Source of the DNA: Escherichia whittamii | GTDB lineage: Bacteria > Pseudomonadota > Gammaproteobacteria > Enterobacterales > Enterobacteriaceae | NCBI RefSeq assembly: GCF_014836715.1 | Contig: NZ_JACSQI010000006.1 | Coordinates: 124,001 to 188,000 of the forward strand | Reading direction: 5' to 3' | Length of the DNA stretch: 64,000 nucleotides | Shown here: positions 34,374 through 44,420 of the stretch, piece by piece | Numbering within the stretch: position 1 is the first letter of the stretch | Layout of the letters: every line of letters begins with the position of its first letter | Notes under the pieces: generated by a model | What the model was told of the DNA's origin: nothing | The model's input: only the letters and a program-made list of their open reading frames with translations | The model's database searches: none | Position numbers and translations under genes: made by a program

Positions 34374-36692
34374 TTACAACGTAATTGTCAGCAAGTTAGC
34401 CGCTGGCGTCACCACTACACCTGACTCACTTTCAGCCTGCGAACCGCCTTGCAGCCCGTTTACTTTCGCAATATTGCGCAAGCACAGCGTCCAGTTATTC
34501 GCTTCTCCCGCGCCTGTCACGGTAATCATGTTGCCAGTACGCGCCGCTTTCAGGGTGAAAAGAACAGAGCCATCAGCGGCCGGCACTTCACAGACGGCTT
34601 CACGCCCGTCTTGCAGATTAAAGAGCTGGAAAGCCGTGCCGTCATGCCATGCGTAGTCGGGACGTTGAACGTTGTTGCCCAGCGCCAGTAAGGTATTATC
34701 ACGCACGTAAACCGGCAAACTCATAAAATTGTGCTGCTGTTTATGCCAGCGATTACCGTCGATTTCATCGTTGTGCCACAGGTGCGTCCAGCGACCTTCC
34801 GGCAGATAAAACTGTACCTCGCCCGCTTCAGAGAACACCGGCGCGACCATCACGCTGTCGCCCAACATATACTGACGGTCAAGGTAATCACAAGCCGGAT
34901 CGTCCGGGAACTCCATCACCATTGCGCGCATCATCGGCGTACCCAGCGCGTTAGCGCGAGCGGCTTCGCGATACAGATACGGCATCATACGGCATTTCAG
35001 CTGCGTAAAGTGGCGCACAACATCGCAGGATTCATCATCATAGGCCCAAGGCACTCGGTAGGATTTGCTGCCATGCAGACGACTATGGCTGGAGAGCAAG
35101 CCAAATGCGCACCAGCGTTTGTAAACGTGTGCCGGTGCAGTATTTTCAAAGCCGCCTATATCATGACTCCAGAAGCCAAAACCGGAAAGGCCAATAGATA
35201 AACCACCGCGCAGACTTTCCGCCATCGATTCATAATTGGCGTAGCAGTCGCCGCCCCAGTGCACCGGAAATTGCTGCCCGCCGACAGAAGCGGAACGGGC
35301 AAACAGTACGGCCTCTTCCTCGCCGACGGTGTCTTTCAACACGTTCCATACCAGTTCGTTGTAGATGTAAGCATAATGGTTATGCATTTTCTGCGGATCG
35401 GAACCATCGAACCACTGAACATCAGTCGGAATACGTTCGCCAAAGTCAGTCTTGAAGCAATCAACGCCCATCGCGACCAGACCTTTCAGTTTATCGGCGT
35501 ACCATTTACAGGCATCCGGATTGGTAAAGTCATAAATCGCCAGACCTGGCTGCCATTTATCCCACTGCCATAGCGAACCGTCCGGGCGTTTGAGTAAATA
35601 GCCTTTCTCTTGTAACTCTTTAAAGACGGGTGATTTTTGCCCGATATAGGGGTTAATCCAGACGCAGATTTTCAGCCCTTTCGCTTTCAGGCGGCGGATC
35701 ATCCCTTCCGGGTCCGGGAAGGTCATCGGATCCCACTCAAAATCGCACCACTGGAAGGCTTTCATCCAGAAACAGTCGAAGTGGAAAACATGCAGCGGCA
35801 AATTGCGCTCTGCCATACCGTCGATAAAGCTATTTACCGTGGCTTCGTCGTAGTTGGTGGTAAATGAGGTCGTCAACCACAGACCGAAGGACCATGCGGG
35901 CGGCAGCGCCGGACGCCCTGTAAAATGGGTATAGCGATCAAGTACCGCTTTCGGCGTCGGACCGTCGATAACAAAATATTCGAGATATTCACTCTCAACG
36001 CTGAACTGCACTTTGGAGACTTTCTCCGATCCCACTTCAAAAGAGACGCATTGGGGATGATTGACCAGCACGCCGTAACCACGATTAGTGATATAGAACG
36101 GGATGTTTTTGTATGCCTGTTCGGTGCTGGTGCCGCCGTCGCGGTTCCAGGTTTCTACCGTCTGCCCGTTACGCACCAGCGCGGTGAAACGTTCCCCCAG
36201 ACCGTAAACAGTTTCACCGACACCGAGATCCAGTCGCTCAAACATGTAGTTACGATGGGTGTTGGTATCCTGCACATAGCCGCTGTTTTTCAACTGGCTA
36301 CCCGTGATACGCACGCCGTTGCGCAAAAAATCGAGCGACCAGAATTCCCCTTTGGTCACACGAACGCTCAAATTTCCGCTCTTCAGCTCGGCATATTCAC
36401 TGGTGTTTTGCATCTCCACCGGAACGTCATGCAACACATTAAGCGGGTAATGCGGGCCGTTATCCAGCGCTCCCTGAAAATGCTCAATTCTTACACCAAC
36501 TATGCCTTCCTGCGGCGAGAAAAAGCGCAGCGTAAACAGTGGAGTATCCAGCTGCCAGGTACGTTCGCGCACATCACGCGGCGCGGCGTAAACCACCATC
36601 TCATTTTCCAGTTGCTCAACATCAAAAACCTGGATGGGGTGAATCAAATTAAGACCAGGTTGAATGAGCCAGTTTCCATCGCTGATTTTCAT
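34374..36692 (-). CDS. yicI: Alpha-xylosidase YicI (GH31)
   Basis: The protein has 772 residues from the ATG at 36692 ([10 protein letters not shown]), the same length as K-12. This GH31 hexameric enzyme releases alpha-xylose from isoprimeverose-type sugars. The nucleophile is Asp416 in CFKTDFGER and the acid/base Asp482 in [11 protein letters not shown] by K-12 numbering. In K-12 it follows the transporter gene yicJ in one operon. Here yicJ is absent, so how substrate enters is unclear. The C-terminal tail differs from K-12 as remembered. Confidence 0.95.
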   Translation of the reverse strand: MKISDGNWLIQPGLNLIHPIQVFDVEQLENEMVVYAAPRDVRERTWQLDTPLFTLRFFSPQEGIVGVRIEHFQGALDNGPHYPLNVLHDVPVEMQNTSEYAELKSGNLSVRVTKGEFWSLDFLRNGVRITGSQLKNSGYVQDTNTHRNYMFERLDLGVGETVYGLGERFTALVRNGQTVETWNRDGGTSTEQAYKNIPFYITNRGYGVLVNHPQCVSFEVGSEKVSKVQFSVESEYLEYFVIDGPTPKAVLDRYTHFTGRPALPPAWSFGLWLTTSFTTNYDEATVNSFIDGMAERNLPLHVFHFDCFWMKAFQWCDFEWDPMTFPDPEGMIRRLKAKGLKICVWINPYIGQKSPVFKELQEKGYLLKRPDGSLWQWDKWQPGLAIYDFTNPDACKWYADKLKGLVAMGVDCFKTDFGERIPTDVQWFDGSDPQKMHNHYAYIYNELVWNVLKDTVGEEEAVLFARSASVGGQQFPVHWGGDCYANYESMAESLRGGLSIGLSGFGFWSHDIGGFENTAPAHVYKRWCAFGLLSSHSRLHGSKSYRVPWAYDDESCDVVRHFTQLKCRMMPYLYREAARANALGTPMMRAMVMEFPDDPACDYLDRQYMLGDSVMVAPVFSEAGEVQFYLPEGRWTHLWHNDEIDGNRWHKQQHNFMSLPVYVRDNTLLALGNNVQRPDYAWHDGTAFQLFNLQDGREAVCEVPAADGSVLFTLKAARTGNMITVTGAGEANNWTLCLRNIAKVNGLQGGSQAESESGVVVTPAANLLTITL

Positions 36693-36974
36693 AATTCGTT
36701 CCTTTCGCTCTGAAAGTTTTGTTACTTCAGGCATGACAAGAGAAGAAAACACCAGTCAGGCAGCCCGATACCCAGATTTGCTTTGTAAACCATCCGAAAG
36801 AGTGGGGATATTGCTATTTTTTGTTATCAACTTACGTTTCTTGTTTTCTGTGATCGTGGTAACACCAAAATGTAACTTATGGATTTGCTGAAGGTTTCTG
36901 TGAAGGGGATCATGGCAAGACGAAACGAAGCGGAAAAAAGTGTGATGGGGGATGTGATAAGGCGAGGAACTAGC

Positions 36975-36980
36975 TATAAT
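36975..36980 (+). promoter_or_regulatory. -10 element of the selC promoter
   Basis: A perfect TATAAT in TAGCTATAATGCGCCCC sits about 30 bases before the tRNA. GC-rich bases follow it, as in stable-RNA promoters. No clear -35 is seen. The 259 bases between yicI and this site hold no convincing gene. Confidence 0.65.
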
Positions 36981-37011
36981 GCGCCCCGCCTCCATGTAGC
37001 AATCGAGGCGC

Positions 37012-37106
37012 GGAAGATCGTCGTCTCCGGTGAGGCGGCTGGACTTCAAATCCAGTTGGGGCCGCCAGCGGTCCCGGGCAGGTTCGACTCCTGTGATCTT
37101 CCGCCA
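37012..37106 (+). tRNA. selC: tRNA-Sec (anticodon TCA)
   Basis: This 95-nt selenocysteine tRNA begins GGAAGATCG and ends CGATCTTCC-type pairing followed by encoded GCCA. It has the long extra arm and the TCA anticodon at 37046-37048 that reads UGA. It is charged with serine, then converted by SelA and delivered by SelB to UGA codons with SECIS elements. The 3' end of selC is a frequent integration site for islands such as LEE. Here a FliB-like gene follows within 165 bases and no integrase is found. Confidence 0.98.
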
Positions 37107-37268
37107 AAATGCCTCTTCTGATGTTCACCAATCCCTTGTTATACGATTAAAGCCAGACATTTTCTTCTGTTCATGATTCAATCTGCTTTACCGGAGTTGT
37201 TCTTAATATTTATTACAACGGAAGCGACATGTCAGACAAACGCTTAACCCAGTCCCCCACAGGCGAAT

Positions 37269-38486
37269 TTAACAAATTAACAGCAGGCAGGAGAGATCGT
37301 CCCCGGCATTGATCATATCAATCGCTTTATCCATACGCTGATTGATAACTGGCGAATGCAAGGTTTTCTCGGCAAGGCTCGCCACTATCTTCAGCACCAT
37401 TGCCTCATCTGGAGTGACTTCCAGCGATATCACACTCAACAAATGCTTTGTGTAGAAATAGTCGAGGATTAAACGGTAAACCTGGCGCATGGCCGTTGAG
37501 AAATCAGCCTCCGGAAAATGGCTGTGGTAAATTTTGTAGGTCAGTAAATTGCGCAAGACATGCGGGGCGCTGAGGATAGAATCCTGGCAAAGTTGTTGCC
37601 ATTGCTTGTCCAGAACTGCAAACTTGTCGACCTGAGCTTGCTTATCCGTGCTGGCTGTAATGTTTAAATATGCCGCCATCTTCCGATGCGCCCCTGCGAT
37701 AATGTTATCCCTGCTGCTTTCATTCGCGATAAGTGCCCCCAATGCCGACAGCGCGCGCACCTTCAATCCAACCGACTCCGTTGACGTTGAGCAATGAATC
37801 AAACTTATACCTGCTGCCAGCTCGCCTAATAGCTCCTGATGGTACTGTTCAGCCTGCGCAAAATGGCGATGCAGATCGAACTCAATGCGCTGCAGGTAAA
37901 CCATAAACTGAGCCAGCGCCATCAAGTTCTCTTCTACGTTCAACGATGGCGCCTGCAGGAGGTGCCAGGCAAAGAGATGCACAATCTGGTGGTTCTGATT
38001 AACCGGCTGCTGCCGGGCGATGAGATTATTTTTCGCCTTCGCCAACAGCTCATCTTGTTCATGCACTAACATGCTGTCGGCATCGAACAATACCAGCCGG
38101 GCTACTTCTGGACATGAAAGCGTCATCGAATAACGAGTCGTATCCGCGTAGTGTTTTTTACAACGTGGATAAGTAGAACAGGTAGCTGAAAGCGCTTTGT
38201 CTCCCAGCTCGCGATGGACCAGGCAGAGTTTATTTTCATCGAGAAACGGACACTGCCCTTGCGCGTCCAGCTTAATTCTCGAGTATCTTTGTTTACCTTT
38301 TCGCACCAGCATCAAATTCTCTTTCGCCAGCCTGGAGATTTCCGGATGGAGTGCGTTGAGGTAATCATGATGAGTTTTCTTATCGATGTCTATTTTCCAT
38401 CCCTGACAGCAGGAAATCAGGCAGTTAGGGCCGACGCAGGCAAACTTCTTCACAAACTCGGGGGTTATTACTTTATGGATTCGCAT
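37269..38486 (-). CDS. FliB-like lysine-N-methylase family protein
   Basis: This 405-residue protein resembles FliB, the Salmonella flagellin lysine N-methylase. The N-terminal third is Cys-rich: C17-x4-C22-x3-C26-C27 with WKIDIDK, then CPFLDENKLC, CSTYPRC and LSCPEVARL, the arrangement of the FliB family and probably metal or Fe-S binding. The rest is helical and variable. In Salmonella fliB sits beside fliC; here it is alone beside selC, with no flagellar gene in view, so the target could be another surface protein. In K-12 this place holds setC. It is divergent from yicL. Family call is good, substrate unknown. Confidence 0.8.
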   Translation of the reverse strand: MRIHKVITPEFVKKFACVGPNCLISCCQGWKIDIDKKTHHDYLNALHPEISRLAKENLMLVRKGKQRYSRIKLDAQGQCPFLDENKLCLVHRELGDKALSATCSTYPRCKKHYADTTRYSMTLSCPEVARLVLFDADSMLVHEQDELLAKAKNNLIARQQPVNQNHQIVHLFAWHLLQAPSLNVEENLMALAQFMVYLQRIEFDLHRHFAQAEQYHQELLGELAAGISLIHCSTSTESVGLKVRALSALGALIANESSRDNIIAGAHRKMAAYLNITASTDKQAQVDKFAVLDKQWQQLCQDSILSAPHVLRNLLTYKIYHSHFPEADFSTAMRQVYRLILDYFYTKHLLSVISLEVTPDEAMVLKIVASLAEKTLHSPVINQRMDKAIDMINAGDDLSCLLLIC

Positions 38487-38690
38487 AACATTCTTCGCGT
38501 TTAAAAAGCGAACAGTAGCACGCTGTCAGAACAAAATGATAACGTCATAACCTGACGATTTAACAAGTATTTCACTCGTTTCATAAATGCTCGCCCCATC
38601 AAATGACTGGTTAACCGGAAGGGGTCATTCTCACCATTTTTGCTATCATGCCTGCATACATAAACGACAAAACAGTATGCAGAGGGAAAA

Positions 38691-39593
38691 ATGGGTTCCA
38701 CCAGAAAGGGGATGATGAACGTTCTGATTGCCGCTGTATTATGGGGAAGTTCAGGCGTTTGCGCGCAATACATCATGGAACAAAGTCAGATGTCATCGCA
38801 GTTTCTGACTATGACGCGACTGATATTTGCCGGATTTATTCTGCTGACGCTCTCTTTTGTCCATGGCGATAAAGTCTTCTCGATCATTAAGAATCATAAA
38901 GATGCCATCGGCCTGCTTATTTTTTCCATTGTCGGCGCTCTGACCGTCCAGCTGACTTTCTTACTGACGATTGAAAAATCTAATGCAGCTACAGCAACGG
39001 TGCTGCAATTTTTATCTCCAACGATTATCGTGGCCTGGTTCTCACTGGTACGAAAATCGCGCCCCGGTATTCTGGTATTTACCGCGATTTTGACCTCCCT
39101 TATAGGCACCTTTTTGCTGGTCACCCACGGTAATCCAACATCGTTGTCGATCTCTCCTGCTGCGCTGTTCTGGGGAGTTGCTTCAGCCTTTGCTGCCGCA
39201 TTCTATACGACATACCCGTCAACGCTCATTGCCCGTTACGGCACGCTGCCAGTCGTCGGCTGGAGTATGCTCATTGGTGGGCTAGTTCTGCTGCCCTTTT
39301 ATGCCGGGCAAGGAACAAATTTCGTGGTTAATGGCAGCCTGATTCTGGCGTTTTTCTATCTGGTGGTAATTGGAACTTCGCTAACCTTTAGTCTGTATCT
39401 GAAAGGTGCACAGTTAATTGGCGGGCCGAAAGCCAGTATTTTGAGCTGTGCAGAACCATTAAGTAGCGCGCTGCTCTCTTTGCTGCTGCTGGGGATCACC
39501 TTCACATTACCTGACTGGCTGGGAACGCTGCTGATTCTGTCATCGGTGATTTTGATTTCAATGGATTCACGCCGCCGCGCCAGAAAAATGTAA
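38691..39593 (+). CDS. yicL: EamA family transporter YicL
   Basis: This 300-residue inner-membrane protein has ten predicted transmembrane helices in two EamA (DMT superfamily) repeats. Its start [21 protein letters not shown] matches YicL. The [16 protein letters not shown] and [15 protein letters not shown] stretches are typical of the repeats. The substrate is unknown; relatives export metabolites or amino acids. An AGAGGGAAAAATG ribosome binding site precedes it. It converges on nlpA with 25 bases between. Confidence 0.92.
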   Translation: MGSTRKGMMNVLIAAVLWGSSGVCAQYIMEQSQMSSQFLTMTRLIFAGFILLTLSFVHGDKVFSIIKNHKDAIGLLIFSIVGALTVQLTFLLTIEKSNAATATVLQFLSPTIIVAWFSLVRKSRPGILVFTAILTSLIGTFLLVTHGNPTSLSISPAALFWGVASAFAAAFYTTYPSTLIARYGTLPVVGWSMLIGGLVLLPFYAGQGTNFVVNGSLILAFFYLVVIGTSLTFSLYLKGAQLIGGPKASILSCAEPLSSALLSLLLLGITFTLPDWLGTLLILSSVILISMDSRRRARKM

Positions 39594-39618
39594 TCGTCCG
39601 GCGCGGCACGGTTGATCA

Positions 39619-40437
39619 TTACCAGCCCGGCACCGCGCCACCGTTAAAGAGGGTTTCTGCCGCTTTAGCAACTTCTGGTGACTGATAAGATTGCAGAAAC
39701 TCCTTCACGTTTTCTGCATCCTTATTATCTTCCCGCGCCACCAGAATGTTCACATACGGTGAATTTTTATCTTCAATAAATACGCTATCGTGCACCGGAG
39801 AAAGTCCTGTTTGCTGGATGTAAGTGGTGCTGATAATCGCTACATCCACTTTCGGGTCGTCCAGTACACGTGGCAACTGAGCCCCTTCCAGCTCCATTAT
39901 CTGCAAATGGCGTGGATTCTCAGTAATATCCAACGCCGTTGGCAGTAAACCTTTCCCCTCTTTTAAGGTAATAAGTTTCTCTTTTTGTAGCAGTAACAGC
40001 GCACGACCCAGATTGGTCGGATCATTCGGAATCGCGACTGTCGCTCCTTCTTTTAGCTGATCGACTGTTTTAATTTTTTTCGAATAGCCAGCCATGGGAA
40101 AGACAAAGGTATTTCCCACTGCCACCAGTTTGTAACCGTGCGCCTGATTATCCTGTTCAAGGAAAGGACGATGCTGGAAGACATTGGCATCCAGTTCACC
40201 CTGATTGGTTGCATCGTTCGGCAACAACGAACCACTAAATCCAACCAATTCAACTTCAAGGCCATACTTCTCTTTGGCCACTTTTTTAGCGACTTCTGCC
40301 ACATCCTGTTCGGCACCGTTAATGACGCCAACTTTAATGTGTTTTGCATCACTGTTTCGCTGGTCGCAGCCTGCCAGCAGGATCCCTGCCAGAAATAATG
40401 CGGCCCCTGTCCGTAGATGATGTGTTGTCAGTTTCAT
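39619..40437 (-). CDS. nlpA: Lipoprotein NlpA (MetQ-like)
   Basis: This is a 272-residue lipoprotein with signal peptide and lipobox LLAGC (acylated Cys24). Asp at position +2 favours retention in the inner membrane. The rest is a periplasmic substrate-binding fold of the MetQ family, so it probably binds methionine; it is called lipoprotein-28. No ABC transporter genes are adjacent. NlpA is also linked to vesicle formation in E. coli. K-12-like in length and sequence. Confidence 0.96.
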   Translation of the reverse strand: MKLTTHHLRTGAALFLAGILLAGCDQRNSDAKHIKVGVINGAEQDVAEVAKKVAKEKYGLEVELVGFSGSLLPNDATNQGELDANVFQHRPFLEQDNQAHGYKLVAVGNTFVFPMAGYSKKIKTVDQLKEGATVAIPNDPTNLGRALLLLQKEKLITLKEGKGLLPTALDITENPRHLQIMELEGAQLPRVLDDPKVDVAIISTTYIQQTGLSPVHDSVFIEDKNSPYVNILVAREDNKDAENVKEFLQSYQSPEVAKAAETLFNGGAVPGW

Positions 40438-40658
40438 TTTTTTATCCTTTTATTAATGATTACCTGAATATAGCGGTAAGGTCGCTGCGGTATAAAAAAC
40501 GAAACGCTATCGATAAGAATAAAAAGGAATAAAAGTGGAATATAAGGTCTGGCACTTCTTACTGACCGCGCAAGCGCGTTTCGTACAGCATGATGAGAGC
40601 GATGAAAGCAAACTACACTTATGCTTCATTCGATACACATTTGTAAAAGGTTGAATCC

Positions 40659-40952
40659 ATGAAACCAACGACACTACTGCTTATTTTCACTTTTTTCGCT
40701 ATGCCTGGCATCGTATACGCCGAGTCGCCTTTTAGCTCACTGCAGTCCGCAAAAGAGAAAAATACGGTATTAGAGGATTTGCGAAAGATTTGTACCCCGA
40801 AGGCATCGTTGTCAGATGAAGCGTGGGAAAAACTAATGTTGTCGGATGAAAACAATAAACAACACATACGCGAAGCCATCGTGGCGATGGAGCGTAATAA
40901 TCAGAGCAATTATTGGGAAGCGTTGGGTAAGGTAGAATGCCCGGATATGTAA
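40659..40952 (+). CDS. yicS: Small exported protein YicS
   Basis: This 97-residue protein starts MKPTTLLLIFTFFAMPGIVYA, a clear Sec signal peptide with likely cleavage after VYA. The mature part of about 76 residues has two Cys (in RKICTPK and KVECPDM) that may form a disulfide in the periplasm. Function is unknown to me. It is divergent from nlpA across 221 AT-rich bases that should hold both promoters. Confidence 0.88.
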   Translation: MKPTTLLLIFTFFAMPGIVYAESPFSSLQSAKEKNTVLEDLRKICTPKASLSDEAWEKLMLSDENNKQHIREAIVAMERNNQSNYWEALGKVECPDM

Positions 40953-40992
40953 GAGCGGCAACGACCACTGACCAACGCTTCTTTGCCTGATA

Positions 40993-42183
40993 TCAGGATT
41001 TCTTCATTTTCACCTTTGCAGTAACCAACAATGCAGTCAGCAACATCAATGTGCCGGACAATATCAGCGGCGAAGTCAGGCCAATGTTATCCAATGCATA
41101 ACCGCCGATTGCCGCGCCGCAAGTATTGGCAAGCTGAATAACGGCCACCTGAATAGACCCAGCCTTTTCTGCCTGATCAGCTAATGAGCGAGTGATCCAC
41201 GTTGACCAGCCAACGGGAATTAAAGCAAAGGTCAGCCCCCAGATAATCGCCACACCGGTAGCAACAATTTTATCGCTTCCCCACAGCGTCAGTACCAGCG
41301 CGCTCAGGGCGAGCACAAACGGTGCGCCCGCTAAGGCCAGTTTCACCGAACGTTTGAGAATGAACGACGAAAGCGACGTACCGACAAAGCTGGCGATACC
41401 AAAACTCAACAGCACCAGCGTTAAGCCATCAACGCCGAATCCCGCCAGATTCATATACACCGGGCGAATATAAGTGAAAAAAGCAAACTGCCCGGCGAAG
41501 GACATAAAGATGGCGATCATCCCGGCTATCACCCCCGGACGCTGCAACAAGCGAAAGGTATTTTGTTTCTGATGTGACGGTTCGCCAGGCAGCGAAGGCA
41601 ATGATTTGATAATCCAGATAATACACAGTACGCCCATCACCGCCGCCGCATTAAAGACATTGCGCCAACCGATAAGCTCGCCTAAAAAACTGCCCAGTGG
41701 TGCGGCAATTACCAGCGCAATGGACACCGCGCCGAAGATCACCGACAGCGCCTTCGGCACCGTACGAGGCGGCACCAGGCGCATGGTGAGCGATGCCGAC
41801 ATCGCCCAGAACCCGCCCAGCGCCAGCCCCAGACAGGCGCGACCAATTAACAACAGACTGAATGAGTTGGCAAAGGAAACCAGCAAGCAGGAGAGCGTCA
41901 GCAAAACGGCGAACAGAATGACAACGTAGCGACGGTCGGTGGCCTGAATGGTCTGGGTAATAAACAAACTGGCAAACATCGCCACAAAAGCGGTAACGGT
42001 CACCGATTGCCCGGCAACTCCTTCCGAAATGCCTAAATCCTGCGCCATCGGCGTCAACAAACTGACGGGCAAAAATTCAACGATAATCAGGCAGGCGACG
42101 CAAAACGCCACCGAGAAAACGGCTGACCAGTTCGGTCGGGTAATGGCGTCCGCGCCGCGGTTTTCTTCGATATATTCACTCAT
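40993..42183 (-). CDS. nepI: Purine ribonucleoside efflux pump NepI
   Basis: The protein has 396 residues from the ATG at 42183 ([14 protein letters not shown]); the frame opens 34 codons upstream but this matches K-12. This MFS exporter of the DHA1 type has 12 membrane segments and extrudes inosine, guanosine and related purine nucleosides with protons. It belongs to a local set of purine genes with adeQ and ade. It converges on yicS with 40 bases between. Confidence 0.94.
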   Translation of the reverse strand: MSEYIEENRGADAITRPNWSAVFSVAFCVACLIIVEFLPVSLLTPMAQDLGISEGVAGQSVTVTAFVAMFASLFITQTIQATDRRYVVILFAVLLTLSCLLVSFANSFSLLLIGRACLGLALGGFWAMSASLTMRLVPPRTVPKALSVIFGAVSIALVIAAPLGSFLGELIGWRNVFNAAAVMGVLCIIWIIKSLPSLPGEPSHQKQNTFRLLQRPGVIAGMIAIFMSFAGQFAFFTYIRPVYMNLAGFGVDGLTLVLLSFGIASFVGTSLSSFILKRSVKLALAGAPFVLALSALVLTLWGSDKIVATGVAIIWGLTFALIPVGWSTWITRSLADQAEKAGSIQVAVIQLANTCGAAIGGYALDNIGLTSPLILSGTLMLLTALLVTAKVKMKKS

Positions 42184-42306
42184 GGTGTTACCCGTGGCAT
42201 GTTTCAGGGGAAAAGCCGACCAGTTTAACATTGAAATGTGTGATGCATTTAACGTTTTTGCAACTTTTACGATGTTGCATGGCATGGGGGTAAGATCGAA
42301 GCAAAG

Positions 42307-42396
42307 ATTGCCGGATATGGCGTGAACGCCTTATTTGCCCTACAGGTTAGACGTGGGTATGTAGGCATGATAAGACGCGCCAGCGTTGTATCAAGC
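42307..42396. repeat. REP/BIME repeats between yicN and nepI
   Basis: A REP unit at 42309-42344 (GCCGGATATGGCGTGAACGC then CTTATTTGCCCTAC) is followed by a second inverted unit at about 42360-42396 (GTAGGCATGATAAGACGCGC then CAGCGTTGTATCAAGC). Both are degenerate compared with the pair near recG. Confidence 0.75.
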
Positions 42397-42405
42397 AAAG
42401 CGGTT

Positions 42406-42858
42406 TTAATGCAACCAGTAAACGCCCTCAGCAGGCTGAAAGAACGCGTTGTAGCGCATCTGGAATGCATTAATCTCCTGCATTTCAGGCTCTATTTCTC
42501 GCAGAAAACCCAGCGCCAGCCTGACCTGTGCGTCAGTAATGGGGGCGGCGAGGCGGGCTTTTTGCAAGATCCGATGCCACTGTTGCAGGTTCTGTTCGCT
42601 GCCATCGACAATGACAACCTGCCAGATAAGCAACACCTGCGCGGCGTTTTGCAGGTGCGACTCATCAGGGCGATGCAGGTAACGTAAAAATTCGTCACCG
42701 GCTGACTTTCCCATTTGATCGACCATCGACTCAACGGGTACAACATCAATATTCAGCCGATCGCTGAGGCGGCGAATCGCTTTTCTGGCCCCGGATGTCA
42801 GCACCCGAAAACCAATAACAAATACCACCGCCAGCGTAGCGAGCATTATCCAGATCAT
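42406..42858 (-). CDS. yicN: DUF1198 membrane protein YicN
   Basis: The protein has 150 residues from the ATG at 42858 (MIWIMLATLAVVFVIGF); the frame opens nine codons upstream, but a GGAGAACTC-type ribosome binding site favours this start. One N-terminal membrane segment (about 2-18) anchors a helical cytosolic or periplasmic region. It is annotated as DUF1198 in K-12, with no known function. It lies 52 bases downstream of adeQ on the same strand and may be co-transcribed. Confidence 0.9.
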   Translation of the reverse strand: MIWIMLATLAVVFVIGFRVLTSGARKAIRRLSDRLNIDVVPVESMVDQMGKSAGDEFLRYLHRPDESHLQNAAQVLLIWQVVIVDGSEQNLQQWHRILQKARLAAPITDAQVRLALGFLREIEPEMQEINAFQMRYNAFFQPAEGVYWLH

Positions 42859-42910
42859 GAGTTCTCCTGCGTAACCGGCACTCATGATATCTGGAAACGC
42901 TTATCAGATA

Positions 42911-44245
42911 CTAATCCACCAGGATGATTTTCAGCGCAAACAATGCCGCTACAACCACCACGCACAGATTCAGATCGCGCCAGCGACCAGTACACACTTT
43001 CATGATGCAGTACGACATAAAGCCGAGTGCAATCCCTTCGGTGATCGAGAAAGTAAAGGGCATCATCACCGTAGTGATAAATGCGGGTACCGATTCGGTA
43101 AAATCATCCCAGTTAACGCGCGCCAGGCTTGATGTCATCAATACACCAACGAAGATTAAGGCCCCGGCGGTAGCGTAAGGCGGAACCATCGCCACCAGCG
43201 GTGAGAAGAACATAACCAGCAGGAACATAACGCCAACAACAACCGCAGTCAGCCCCGTGCGACCACCGACCGCCACGCCAGAAGTACTTTCAATATAGGC
43301 GGTAACAGAGGAAGTTCCGATAAACGCGCCAGCTACCGAACTCACGCTATCAACATATAGCGCCTTATTCATGTTAGGGAATTTACCGTTACTATCTATT
43401 AAGCCAGCTTTATCAGTTACACCAATTAATGTCCCTGATGAATCAAATAGGTTGATCAGCATAAAGGAGAAAATGATACCGGCAAGATCAAGCGATAACG
43501 CCCCGCTCAAATCAACTTCGCCAATAACACCGCTAATATCAGGTGGAATAGAATAGATTCCGCTGAAATGAACATCTCCGAAAAATAATCCACAGCAGGA
43601 AGTGACGATGATGGAAACCAATACCGCCGCATGAAAATTACGTGATGACAACACGGTTATAATAAAAAAGCCCAAAATACCTAACAACACGCCGTGAGAA
43701 CTTAAATCACCAATCATCACCAGCGTGTCTTTATTGGCGACAATAACACCGGTATTTTTTAATCCCATTAAGGCAATAAATAGCCCGATACCACTGGTGA
43801 TACCAATACGTAAACTTAGCGGAATGTTGGAGATCATCCAGTAACGGATACGAAAAAGAGTCAGCAAAAATAGCCCAATTGCGCCCCAGAAAATAGCGCC
43901 CATTCCCGTCTGCCAGGTGATACCCATCGCCCCTACCACCACGAAGGCGAAAAACGCATTAAGCCCCATCGCAGGCGCCAGCGCGACGGGAAGATTAGCA
44001 AAAACGCCCATCGCTATACTGCCAATGCCCGCAATCAAACAGGTAGTAACAAACACCACCTTCGGGTCCATTTGCGCTGCACCAAGAATTTGTGGGTTAA
44101 CAAAAACGATGTACACCATGGTTAAAAAAGTGGTCATCCCCGCAATCAATTCTGTGCGAACGGTTGTCCCGTGTTGCGGTAGTTTAAATAATCGCGAAAG
44201 CGTCCCTGATTCATTACTCACGTAATCGGTATTGTCATTATTCAT
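42911..44245 (-). CDS. adeQ: Adenine permease AdeQ
   Basis: The protein has 444 residues from the ATG at 44245 ([14 protein letters not shown]), the K-12 length; an ATG four codons upstream is possible. This AzgA-type nucleobase transporter imports adenine with protons. Motifs include [28 protein letters not shown] and the signature [14 protein letters not shown], with about 14 membrane segments. It is divergent from ade (adenine deaminase), a functional pair for adenine salvage. Confidence 0.95.
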   Translation of the reverse strand: MNNDNTDYVSNESGTLSRLFKLPQHGTTVRTELIAGMTTFLTMVYIVFVNPQILGAAQMDPKVVFVTTCLIAGIGSIAMGVFANLPVALAPAMGLNAFFAFVVVGAMGITWQTGMGAIFWGAIGLFLLTLFRIRYWMISNIPLSLRIGITSGIGLFIALMGLKNTGVIVANKDTLVMIGDLSSHGVLLGILGFFIITVLSSRNFHAAVLVSIIVTSCCGLFFGDVHFSGIYSIPPDISGVIGEVDLSGALSLDLAGIIFSFMLINLFDSSGTLIGVTDKAGLIDSNGKFPNMNKALYVDSVSSVAGAFIGTSSVTAYIESTSGVAVGGRTGLTAVVVGVMFLLVMFFSPLVAMVPPYATAGALIFVGVLMTSSLARVNWDDFTESVPAFITTVMMPFTFSITEGIALGFMSYCIMKVCTGRWRDLNLCVVVVAALFALKIILVD

Positions 44246-44308
44246 TTTTTTGTCCATTGGAGGAGATTTAATCCCTTGCTTTTGTAAAACAAATGACAAC
44301 AACGGTTC

Positions 44309-44324
44309 AGTGATAATTATCACA
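44309..44324. promoter_or_regulatory. CRP-like operator between adeQ and ade
   Basis: AGTGATAATTATCACA has the GTGA-N6-TCAC spacing of the CRP consensus (TGTGA-N6-TCACA) with one mismatch and a perfect central palindrome. It lies 97 bases before the ade start and 64 before adeQ. Binding is inferred only. Confidence 0.55.
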
Positions 44325-44420
44325 TTTCAATTGCACATTAATGGATATTCTTTAATAATCTCGCGACGTTTCTTTATGATAAATAATAATCAAATTGATA
44401 AAATCAAAATGAGAAAGAAT

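Noticed and set aside
35925-36713. 262-codon frame antisense to yicI
   Set aside because: His/Phe-rich shadow of the GH31 gene; composition is not protein-like and no promoter is seen.
37107-37268. Possible attachment site or island junction after selC
   Set aside because: I found no repeat of the selC 3' end and no integrase within the window.
44232-44420. 63-codon N-terminal extension of ade
   Set aside because: It spans the divergent promoter region with the CRP-like site and is AT-rich; the ATG at 44421 gives the standard 588 residues.
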